In this document: positions 45,204-52,407 of the stretch, one piece after another
How the letters are laid out: the number at the start of each line of letters is the position of its first letter
Numbering within the stretch: position 1 is the first letter of the stretch
Assembly (NCBI GenBank): GCA_024684055.1
Contig: JAIKXN010000107.1
Location: forward strand, 1-55,109
DNA: 55,109 nt
Direction of reading: 5' to 3'
Source: Lachnospiraceae bacterium
GTDB lineage: Bacteria; Bacillota; Clostridia; Lachnospirales; Lachnospiraceae
The notes under the pieces: generated by a model
Seen by the model: the letters and a program-made list of their open reading frames with translations, nothing else
Told to the model about the DNA's origin: nothing
Databases searched by the model: none
Position numbers and translations under genes: made by a program

Positions 45204-45328
45204 ATTTCCGTCGCGATTATTCGCTGTCCTTCCATAATAATTTATGTCGAATCCGGGTATGCAATTTAAAAACACGAGGGTTCTTACGCAGTATATGTTA
45301 GCATAATTTCCCTTTTTATTCTATAAAG

Positions 45329-45460
45329 ATATAAAAATGTTTGAAATTCCCCGGGGATATAAAAATGCCCGAAACTCCGCAAGGACATAATTATTTTTGA
45401 AATTCCGCAAGAATATAAAATATTTGAATTTTCACAATGACATAAAAATGTTTAAAAGGA
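45329..45460. repeat. 28-bp imperfect tandem repeats upstream of xpt and BMP operon
   Basis: Units start at 45329, 45357, 45385, 45413 and 45440 (the last partial). Each begins A(T/C)ATAA and most contain GAAA(T/C)TCC or a variant. The array occupies the divergent region between xpt and the nucleoside importer. I see no gene in it. Confidence 0.8.
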
Positions 45461-45523
45461 TTGGCAAAAAATTAACAAAAGTAGACAGTTTGTATAAAAA
45501 TGAAAAAAGAAAAGGGTTTTGAA

Positions 45524-45553
45524 TTGACACTGATTTTATTTCGGGTATATACT
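45524..45553 (+). promoter_or_regulatory. Promoter of BMP/nucleoside importer operon
   Basis: Perfect TTGACA (45524-45529), 18-bp spacer, TATACT (45548-45553). The transcript would carry a leader of about 100 nt. Confidence 0.72.
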
Positions 45554-45660
45554 TCCTTTTGTCGAAGGAATTCTGGGATGACGGATTTATCTGAAAGTAA
45601 GATCGGAAGAATTCAGTGTCATCATGTCCCGTTCGGGACGGTTTTATTTAGGAGGAAGAT
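45553..45660 (+). promoter_or_regulatory. Structured 5' leader of BMP operon
   Basis: The leader opens with a 6-bp hairpin (45553-45558 with 45565-45570). Just before the ribosome site it holds a short GC-rich hairpin GTCCCGTTCGGGAC (45626-45639) followed by GGTTTTATTTA. The second resembles a weak terminator or attenuator. I do not recognise a known riboswitch class in between; it does not fit the purine consensus. Confidence 0.45.
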
Positions 45661-46875
45661 ATGAAAAAATTATTAAGCATTATCCTTGCATGTCTTATGG
45701 TTTTCAGCGTAGCTGCATGTAGCGGCGGTGCAGGCAATCAGAACAGCGGTGCGGCAGCAGGAAACAAAGTAAAAGTAGGATTCATTTTCTTACATGACGA
45801 AAACTCAACTTATGACCTTAACTTCATCAACGGAGCTAAAGAAGCCTGTGACAAGTTAGGTGTTGAATATGTTTTAAAGACAAATATTCCCGAAGGTCAG
45901 GAATGCTACGAAGCAGCATGCGAACTTGCAGATGCAGGCTGCAACATCGTTTTCGCAGACAGCTTCGGACATGAAGATTACTTAATTGAAGCAGCTAAAG
46001 AATACAAGAACGTAGAGTTCTGCCACGCAACAGGTACAAAGGCTCACACAGAGAACCTTCCCAACTACCACAACGCTTTCGCTTCCATCTACGAAGGACG
46101 TTACCTTGCAGGTGTTGCAGCAGGCATGAAGTTAAACGAAATGATCGCTAACGGCGATATCACAGCTGACGAAGCAAAGATCGGTTACGTTGGTGCTTAC
46201 ACATACGCAGAAGTTATTTCAGGTTATACATCATTCTTCCTTGGCGCACGTTCAGAGTGCCCCACAGCTACCATGGAAGTAACCTTCACAGGTTCATGGT
46301 ATGATGAAACTGCTGAAAAGGAAGGCGCTATCAAACTTATCAACAACGGTTGCGTACTTATTTCACAGCACGCTGACTCAATGGGTGCTCCTACAGCTTG
46401 CGAAAACGCAGGCGTTCCCGATGTATCTTACAACGGAAGCACAGAGAGCGTTGCTCCCAACACATTCATCGTTTCTTCACGTATCAACTGGGCTCCTTAC
46501 TTCGAACTCATCATCAAGGCAGTTCAGAACGGTGAGAAGATTCCTACAGATTACACAGGTACGATCGAAACAGGTTCAGTAGTTCTTACAGACCTCGGCA
46601 AGGTTGCTCCCGCTGAAGGAACACAGGCTAAGATGGATGCAGTTAAGGCTGAACTTCAGGCCGGTACACGTAAGGTATTTGATACAAGCACATTTACAGT
46701 AGACGGTGCTACAGTTTCCACATACATGGCAGACGTTGATACAGATGCAGCTTACGAAGGAGATCATGAAGTTATTTCCGACGGCGCATTCAACGAATCA
46801 GCTGACGGATTCAGATCTGCACCTTACTTTGATTTAAGAATTGACGGTATCACACTTCTTGATGAATCATACTAA
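45661..46875 (+). CDS. BMP-family (PnrA-like) nucleoside-binding lipoprotein
   Basis: This 404-residue lipoprotein has lipobox 'VAAC' (Cys20). The Bmp/Med domain is visible in 'KVGFIFLHDENSTYDLNFIN', 'FADSFGHEDYLIEAA', 'YEGRYLAGVAAGMKLNEMI', 'KIGYVGAYTYAEVISGYTSF' and 'ISQHADSMGAPTACENAGV'. Members such as PnrA of Treponema bind purine nucleosides. Codon usage is strongly biased, suggesting abundance. AGGAGGAAGAT precedes ATG 45661. Its operon encodes the matching ATPase and two permeases, and xpt lies divergently upstream. Confidence 0.93.
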   Translation: MKKLLSIILACLMVFSVAACSGGAGNQNSGAAAGNKVKVGFIFLHDENSTYDLNFINGAKEACDKLGVEYVLKTNIPEGQECYEAACELADAGCNIVFADSFGHEDYLIEAAKEYKNVEFCHATGTKAHTENLPNYHNAFASIYEGRYLAGVAAGMKLNEMIANGDITADEAKIGYVGAYTYAEVISGYTSFFLGARSECPTATMEVTFTGSWYDETAEKEGAIKLINNGCVLISQHADSMGAPTACENAGVPDVSYNGSTESVAPNTFIVSSRINWAPYFELIIKAVQNGEKIPTDYTGTIETGSVVLTDLGKVAPAEGTQAKMDAVKAELQAGTRKVFDTSTFTVDGATVSTYMADVDTDAAYEGDHEVISDGAFNESADGFRSAPYFDLRIDGITLLDESY

Positions 46876-46890
46876 AATATGATACACTAG

Positions 46891-46930
46891 GAAAGGCGGT
46901 CGGGCGAATGACGCTGGCCGCCTTTCTTTT
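46891..46930 (+). terminator. Hairpin between BMP lipoprotein and ATPase genes
   Basis: A stem of 11 or more pairs (46891-46901 with 46916-46926) is followed by TTTT. It probably lets only part of the transcripts continue into the ATPase and permease genes. Confidence 0.85.
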
Positions 46931-46997
46931 CATTTTAACGGAAATTACCGATTGGTTGTAAAAGCTTAAAAATCTTTAAGATTTAAGAGGTATCAAA

Positions 46998-48545
46998 GTG
47001 TCCCAGGCAGCAGTAAGATTAGAAAACATTACCAAAAGATTCGGTTCGGTCGTGGCCAATTCAGGCGTTACCCTTGATATCAACAAGGGCGAAATCCTCG
47101 CACTTTTAGGTGAAAACGGAAGCGGCAAAACAACGCTTATGAACATGCTTTCGGGAATTTATTATCCTGATGAAGGCAGAATTTTCATCGATGACAAAGA
47201 AGTTAAGATCAGCTCTCCCAAAGTTGCATTTGAACTTGGGATAGGAATGGTTCACCAGCATTTTAAACTGGTGGATGTTTTAACTGCGACCGAAAATATC
47301 ATTCTGGGACTCGAAGGCAGATTAAACAAAAAAGAAGCCAGAGAAAAGATAAAAGAAATCTGTGACAAATACGGATTCGATATCAATCCCGACCAGAAAA
47401 TCTACGATATGTCGGTATCGCAAAAGCAGACGGTCGAGATCGTAAAAGTCCTTTACAGAGGCGCAAAGATACTTATCCTTGATGAGCCTACCGCAGTTCT
47501 TACGCCGCAGGAGGCCGAGAAACTCTTCAACGTTATGCGTAACATGAAAGAGGACGGAAAAGCCCTTGTTATCATTACGCATAAAATGCATGAAGTGGAA
47601 TCCATCTCCGACAGAGTTGCCGTTTTGAGAAAAGGCGAATATGTCGGAAGCATGATGACGAAGGATACGAATGCCGCAGAAATGACCAACATGATGGTCG
47701 GAAGAACAGTATCCCTTAATATACGAAGACCCAAGCCCGTAAATCCCAGGCCGCGCATCCGCGTAGAGGGACTGACCGTAAGAAATATAGAAGGCATAGA
47801 AAAATTAAAAGATGTTTCGTTTACCGCAAACAGCGGAGAAATACTTGGTATCGCAGGTATTTCCGGATGCGGACAGAAGGAACTTCTTGAGTCCATCGCC
47901 GGACTTCAGATAGCGGAAAAAGGAAGCATAAAATACATTTCGGATGACGGAAACGAAGAAGAACTTTTAGGAAACGACCCGAGAAGGATCGAAGAGCTCG
48001 GCGTTGCTCTTTCGTTCGTTCCCGAAGACAGACTCGGAATGGGACTTGTCGGAAACATGGACCTTGCCGATAACATGATGCTTCGTTCATTCAGAAACGG
48101 AAAGAGCGTATTTACAGACAGAGGTACTCCTCATAAACTTGCCGAGAAAGTTGTCGATGACCTCGAAGTCGTAACACCCGGCATTGAAACTCCGGTAAGA
48201 AGACTTTCCGGAGGTAATGTCCAGAAGATCCTTGTCGGAAGAGAAATATCTCATGCACCCACAGTGCTTTTGACAGCTTATGCGGTAAGAGGTCTTGATA
48301 TCAATTCATCCTACACGATCTACGACCTCATAAATGAGCAGAAAGAAAAGGGAGTTGCAGTCATTTTCGTTGGTGAAGATCTTGATGTTCTCCTTGAAAT
48401 ATCCGATAAGATCCTGGTTCTCTGCGCAGGCGAAGTTAGCGGAATCGTTGAAGCGGAAAAGACGGATAAGAATGAAGTCGGACTTATGATGACAAAGGTG
48501 ATGCAAAAGGATACATCCCATGCGGTAACTTTGAAAAAAGATTAA
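46998..48545 (+). CDS. Nucleoside ABC transporter ATP-binding protein (YufO/NupA-like, tandem NBD)
   Basis: This 515-residue protein has two nucleotide-binding domains. The first is canonical (Walker A 'LGENGSGKTTL', '[16 protein letters not shown]'). The second has 'GISGCGQKEL', signature 'LSGGNVQKILVGREI' and a diverged Walker B region 'VLLTAYAVRGLDINSSY', where homologues have QPTRGLD. It powers import of the ligand bound by the BMP lipoprotein. The start is GTG 46998 with AAGAGGT upstream. It is 41 bp (from its stop) before the first permease. Confidence 0.93.
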   Translation: MSQAAVRLENITKRFGSVVANSGVTLDINKGEILALLGENGSGKTTLMNMLSGIYYPDEGRIFIDDKEVKISSPKVAFELGIGMVHQHFKLVDVLTATENIILGLEGRLNKKEAREKIKEICDKYGFDINPDQKIYDMSVSQKQTVEIVKVLYRGAKILILDEPTAVLTPQEAEKLFNVMRNMKEDGKALVIITHKMHEVESISDRVAVLRKGEYVGSMMTKDTNAAEMTNMMVGRTVSLNIRRPKPVNPRPRIRVEGLTVRNIEGIEKLKDVSFTANSGEILGIAGISGCGQKELLESIAGLQIAEKGSIKYISDDGNEEELLGNDPRRIEELGVALSFVPEDRLGMGLVGNMDLADNMMLRSFRNGKSVFTDRGTPHKLAEKVVDDLEVVTPGIETPVRRLSGGNVQKILVGREISHAPTVLLTAYAVRGLDINSSYTIYDLINEQKEKGVAVIFVGEDLDVLLEISDKILVLCAGEVSGIVEAEKTDKNEVGLMMTKVMQKDTSHAVTLKKD

Positions 48546-48586
48546 GACTGCGCCTTTCTGGCGCCTGAAGATAAATGGAGACGGTA

Positions 48587-49816
48587 ATGAAGAAAAGCAA
48601 ATCGGAACCTTTGTTCCATATTGTGAAAAGAGATACTTTGGTATGGTATAAAGCCTGGGGTATCAGAGCGGCAGCGATAATTGCGGCTTTGATAGTCTGC
48701 GGTATCGTAACGACTGTTACTACGGGGCTTAATCCGATATCTGTATACGGAGCATTTATCCAGGGAGCTTTCGGCTCGGGAAGAAAAGTATGGATCACAT
48801 TACAGAACATGTCCATTCTTCTTATCATTTCACTTGCCCTGACTCCTGCATTCAAAATGCGATTCTGGAATATCGGAGGAGAAGGTCAGGTACTTGTCGG
48901 AGCGCTTGCAACGGCAGCCTGTATGATTCTGCTCGGAGATAAGATCCCCAATCCGCTTCTTATCCTTATAATGACGGTTTCGGCTCTGGCAGCAGGTGCC
49001 GTATGGGGACTCATTCCCGCTGTCTTTAAAGCAAAGTGGAATACCAACGAAACGCTTTCCACTCTTATGATGAACTATATAGCCACACAGTTGGTTGCAT
49101 TCTTTACGGTCGTATGGGAAGTTCCGAAGGGTTCTTTTACCGTAGGTATCATCAATCAGTCAACCAACGCCGGATGGCTTCCCCAGCTTTTCGGATCGAA
49201 ATATCTTCTTCCGATCGTTGTGGCTTTGGTAACGACTGCTTCGATGTTTGTATATCTTAGATACAGCAAACACGGTTACGAGATCGCGGTTGTCGGTGAA
49301 AGCGAAAAGACCGCAAAATATGTCGGAATGAAGACCGAGAAGATAATCATAAGAACTATGCTTCTGTCAGGTGCGCTCTGCGGACTTGCGGGACTTCTTC
49401 TTGTCGGCGGCATCAACCACACCATCACAACGACGATCAATTCGGGACAGGGCTTCACTGCAGTTATGGTTTCATGGCTTGCGAAGTTTAATCCCATTAC
49501 CATGATATTCACAAGTTTCTTAATTATTTTCCTCGAAAGAGGAGCAGGAGAAGTATCCACTAACTTCGGACTTAACCAGTCCTTTGCGGATATCCTTACG
49601 GGAATCATTCTTTTCTTTATCATCGGTTGTGAGTTCTTCATCACATACAAGATAGTAGGTAAGGCCAAAAAAGCCGAACCTGCCGGGGCTTCAAAAAGCA
49701 TAGAAGAAACAAAAACAGAAAAAGCTGAAGCAGAAGAAAAAGCAGAGGAAACTGCAGAAGAATCCAAAGCAGAAGAGACAGAAGAAAAAACTGAAACAGC
49801 AGAAAAGACAGAGTAA
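48587..49816 (+). CDS. Nucleoside ABC transporter permease (YufP/NupB-like)
   Basis: This 409-residue BPD_transp_2 permease has about ten spans. 'FWNIGGEGQVLVGALATAAC' and 'ETLSTLMMNYIATQLVAFF' are typical of the BMP-linked permeases. A Glu/Lys/Ala/Thr-rich cytoplasmic tail of about 55 residues ends the protein and is unusual. An in-frame ATG at 48575 overlaps the ribosome site; ATG 48587 with TGGAGA upstream is preferred. It forms a heterodimeric channel with the next product. Confidence 0.92.
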   Translation: MKKSKSEPLFHIVKRDTLVWYKAWGIRAAAIIAALIVCGIVTTVTTGLNPISVYGAFIQGAFGSGRKVWITLQNMSILLIISLALTPAFKMRFWNIGGEGQVLVGALATAACMILLGDKIPNPLLILIMTVSALAAGAVWGLIPAVFKAKWNTNETLSTLMMNYIATQLVAFFTVVWEVPKGSFTVGIINQSTNAGWLPQLFGSKYLLPIVVALVTTASMFVYLRYSKHGYEIAVVGESEKTAKYVGMKTEKIIIRTMLLSGALCGLAGLLLVGGINHTITTTINSGQGFTAVMVSWLAKFNPITMIFTSFLIIFLERGAGEVSTNFGLNQSFADILTGIILFFIIGCEFFITYKIVGKAKKAEPAGASKSIEETKTEKAEAEEKAEETAEESKAEETEEKTETAEKTE

Positions 49817-49873
49817 TCTTTAGAAATACCATTAACTGTAATTGATAGTAGCATTATCAGGGAGACAACAGAA

Positions 49874-50869
49874 ATGATAGATATTGTAGCTTTCATACCC
49901 AGAGCCATTGGACAGAGCGTACCGCTTCTTTTGGGATGCTCAGGTGAAATATTAACCGAAAAGTCCGGTAACCTTAACCTCGGAATTCCGGGCGTAATGT
50001 ACGTTGGCGGAATAAGCGGCGTTATCGGATCTTTTTTCTATGAACAGGCGTGTGTGAACAAAGAGATGAATCCGTTGCTGGCGATTTTAATTCCGCTTTT
50101 GTGTTCGCTTGTCGGATCTTTCATAATGGGTATGATCTACTGCATACTTACGGTTTCTCTTAGAGCTAATCAGAACGTTACCGGTCTTGCAATGACGACA
50201 TTCGGCGTGGGGATCGGAAACTTTTTCGGAGGTTCGCTTATCAAACTTTCGGGGGCGGATGTTCCTTCGATCGCACTTTCGAGAACAAGCGGATATTTTT
50301 CCAAAGCACTTCCGTTTGCGGCCAATCTCGGATGGTTCGGAAAGATCTTTTTAAGCTACGGATTCTTATGCTACCTTTCGTTTATCATTGCAATCATTGC
50401 CGCACTTGTACTTTATAAAACAAGAGCCGGACTTCATTTAAGAGCGGTCGGCGAAAGCCCTTCCACAGCGGATGCTGCAGGAATAAATGTCAGCAAATAC
50501 AAATATGTCGCTACATGTGTCGGCTGTATGATAGCCGGACTCGGCGGACTTTATTACGTTATGGATTACGCATCGGGTGTATGGTCAAACGATGCATTCG
50601 GCGACAGAGGATGGCTTGCGATCGCACTCGTTATCTTCTCAATATGGAATCCTTTGATCGGTATATTTGCAGCAATCCTTTTCGGCGGATTGTATATCGT
50701 ATATCTTTATATTCCGACAGGAATGGACTATATGGAATTTAAGGAACTTTATAAGATGATCCCCTATGTGGTAACACTCTTCGTACTTGTTCTGACCAGC
50801 ATGAGAAACAAGAGGGAAAATCAGCCGCCGGCAAGTCTCGGACTGTCCTATTTCAGAGAAGAAAGATAA
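49874..50869 (+). CDS. Nucleoside ABC transporter permease (YufQ/NupC-like)
   Basis: This 331-residue second permease of the importer has about eight to nine spans. 'LTEKSGNLNLGIPGVMYVGG' and 'HLRAVGESPSTADAAGINVS' are family signatures. AGGGAGACAACAG precedes ATG 49874. It is the last gene of the operon, closed by the terminator at 50891. Confidence 0.93.
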   Translation: MIDIVAFIPRAIGQSVPLLLGCSGEILTEKSGNLNLGIPGVMYVGGISGVIGSFFYEQACVNKEMNPLLAILIPLLCSLVGSFIMGMIYCILTVSLRANQNVTGLAMTTFGVGIGNFFGGSLIKLSGADVPSIALSRTSGYFSKALPFAANLGWFGKIFLSYGFLCYLSFIIAIIAALVLYKTRAGLHLRAVGESPSTADAAGINVSKYKYVATCVGCMIAGLGGLYYVMDYASGVWSNDAFGDRGWLAIALVIFSIWNPLIGIFAAILFGGLYIVYLYIPTGMDYMEFKELYKMIPYVVTLFVLVLTSMRNKRENQPPASLGLSYFREER

Positions 50870-50890
50870 AAAAATAAAAAATACAAATCA

Positions 50891-50919
50891 AAAAAACGAC
50901 TGCTTAAAGTCGTTTTTTT
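50891..50919. terminator. Terminator of nucleoside importer operon
   Basis: An 11-bp stem (50891-50901 with 50908-50918) has a six-base loop, with A-runs before and T-runs after, so it may be bidirectional. It also lies beyond the 3' end of the minus-strand oxidoreductase gene (51058). The 188 bp between the two genes hold nothing else that I recognise. Confidence 0.88.
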
Positions 50920-51057
50920 GATGCTTAAACAATATATATTTATTCCAAAATGAAGGGAATGTGGAATAACAAATTTATAGAACTGCTCAGTAAATTATCG
51001 GGCAACCGTTTTAGAATCCGGTTTATTTATATCACTGACAGTATAAAATTGTTACGC

Positions 51058-52032
51058 TTAATTATATCCGATGGCATTAAGTACTTCATCGATAAGCTTT
51101 GCATTGTAAATCGAAAACTCGGGAGATACCAGAGGTTCACCGCCGTTTTCGATGCATCTGTTCATGTCCTCAAGTTCGAGAGAATAATTCTGTCCGGCGA
51201 AAACTTTCTTTACGGTCTTTTCTCCGTTTGAAACGATTGTGTATTCGAGATCGCCTTCCTGGTTGTATTCGACATCGGATTTGATGCATCCCTTATCGCC
51301 GTGAATATAGAGTCTGTCAAATCTTGAATTGGTACCGATGCCTAAATTCATTCCGACATTGAATGATGCTTTTGCTCCGTTTTCAAAATCAATGATGGCA
51401 TCCGTCAATGTGTCCACACCCTCGTCCGAGAAATCAGCAACGGCTTTAACGGAAGTATACTTTGAATCGATGCATGAAAGAATCATTGTCGTACAGTAGC
51501 ATCCGAGATCGTACATTGCACCTCCGCCGAATTCTTTGTGAAGTCGGAAATCTTCGATATATCCCTGAGTAAGAAAAGCGGATTCGATATAATCAACCTT
51601 TCCGATGAGACCGTCTTTTATGTCTTTGACAACGGCTGCAACGTAAGGGCTGTGAAGATAAGCGTATGCTTCCATGAGGATTACATTATTTTCTTTCGCA
51701 CATGCATACATCTTTTCTGCTTCTTTTGCATTCATTGCAAGAGGTTTTTCGCAGAGCACATGTTTGCCGGCCTTTAATGCTTTTGTCACCCATTCGAAAT
51801 GAATATTGTTGGGAAGCGGAATATACACGGCCTGCACTTCGGGATCTGCAAGAAGCGCATCATATCCGACGTAGCCTTTTTTGAAACCGAATTTTTCCTT
51901 AAATGAATTAACCTTTGCTTCATTTCGTCCCGCTACTGCATAAAGTTCGCATCCCTCGGCTTTAATCATTCCGGGAATCGTACATCCCAAAGCGATATTA
52001 GCGGTACCGAGAACACCCCATTTAACTCCCAT
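51058..52032 (-). CDS. Gfo/Idh/MocA-family NAD(P)-dependent oxidoreductase
   Basis: This 324-residue protein has an N-terminal Rossmann fold ('GVLGTANIALGCTIPGM'), the catalytic-region motif 'HVLCEKPLAMNAKEAEKMY' (EKP at 95-97) and a C-terminal alpha/beta substrate domain ('YDLGCYCTTMILSCID', 'RLYIHGDKGCIKSD'). It probably oxidises or reduces a sugar or polyol such as xylose, glucose-fructose or a dihydrodiol-type compound; the substrate cannot be told. The frame runs up to 52224, but ATG 52032 has GAGGAGG at ideal spacing. It is monocistronic. Confidence 0.93.
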   Translation of the reverse strand: MGVKWGVLGTANIALGCTIPGMIKAEGCELYAVAGRNEAKVNSFKEKFGFKKGYVGYDALLADPEVQAVYIPLPNNIHFEWVTKALKAGKHVLCEKPLAMNAKEAEKMYACAKENNVILMEAYAYLHSPYVAAVVKDIKDGLIGKVDYIESAFLTQGYIEDFRLHKEFGGGAMYDLGCYCTTMILSCIDSKYTSVKAVADFSDEGVDTLTDAIIDFENGAKASFNVGMNLGIGTNSRFDRLYIHGDKGCIKSDVEYNQEGDLEYTIVSNGEKTVKKVFAGQNYSLELEDMNRCIENGGEPLVSPEFSIYNAKLIDEVLNAIGYN

Positions 52033-52196
52033 AAAAACCTCCTCACATATTTCAGATTTTGTATGATAAAACGATAATTCACCCGAATATGTCTTGTCAA
52101 TAAACGGGAAGCAAATACCGAAAAATGAGAAGCGGGGCAACAAAAAAATATTCACGTTTTTTATTAAAAAAATAAGGATTACAAGGCGGTTTTTGT

Positions 52197-52225
52197 TTGA
52201 CCTTAAGAGTTGCGTTTGATACAAT
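52197..52225 (+). promoter_or_regulatory. Promoter of c-di-GMP-controlled surface protein gene
   Basis: TTGACC (52197-52202), 17-bp spacer, TACAAT (52220-52225). The expected transcript start near 52232 falls a few bases before the aptamer. Confidence 0.75.
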
Positions 52226-52235
52226 AAAATATATA

Positions 52236-52310
52236 AGTAAAGGGCAAACTTTTCTAAAGAAAAGGACGCAAAGTTGTAAGCCTAAAGAGTAAATCCATGG
52301 CGGTTTAACT
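52236..52310 (+). ncRNA. Cyclic di-GMP-I (GEMM-I) riboswitch aptamer
   Basis: The sequence reads as a GEMM-I aptamer in order. P1 is AGTAAA (52236-52241) with TTTAACT (52304-52310, one bulge), followed by GGGCAAAC (52242-52249). Hairpin CTTTTC-TAAA-GAAAAG (52249-52264) stands in the place of the GNRA-capped helix. Then come GGACGCAAAG (52264-52273), GCCTAA (52280-52285, tetraloop receptor side) and ATGG (52297-52300). These are the conserved words of the Vibrio Vc2 type. It binds c-di-GMP and acts through the terminator directly after it. Confidence 0.9.
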
Positions 52311-52358
52311 GCAATCAGATGAGAATTAAAGAGTTTCTTATTTGATTGCTTTTTTATT
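52311..52358 (+). terminator. Riboswitch expression platform: intrinsic terminator
   Basis: A 15-bp stem including two G-U pairs (52311-52325 with 52335-52349) is followed by six T residues (52350-52355). It starts at the base adjoining P1 of the aptamer, so ligand binding should shift termination. I see no evident antiterminator pairing, so ON versus OFF cannot be stated. Confidence 0.88.
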
Positions 52359-52407
52359 TGACGATATTTTGAAAAAATCAATTAATCTGTTTCGGGGAGG
52401 ATATTAG

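Noticed and set aside
45204-45310. Purine riboswitch before xpt
   Set aside because: The conserved GTTTCTACC and GACTATG-type core words are not found in the right order on the minus strand.
45329-45460. Possible CRISPR array in the 28-bp repeats
   Set aside because: The units abut one another without spacers and are imperfect; no cas genes.
49641-49832. 63-codon Leu/Phe-rich minus-strand frame
   Set aside because: It is the antisense image of the Glu/Lys/Ala-rich tail of the permease gene and has no start signals.
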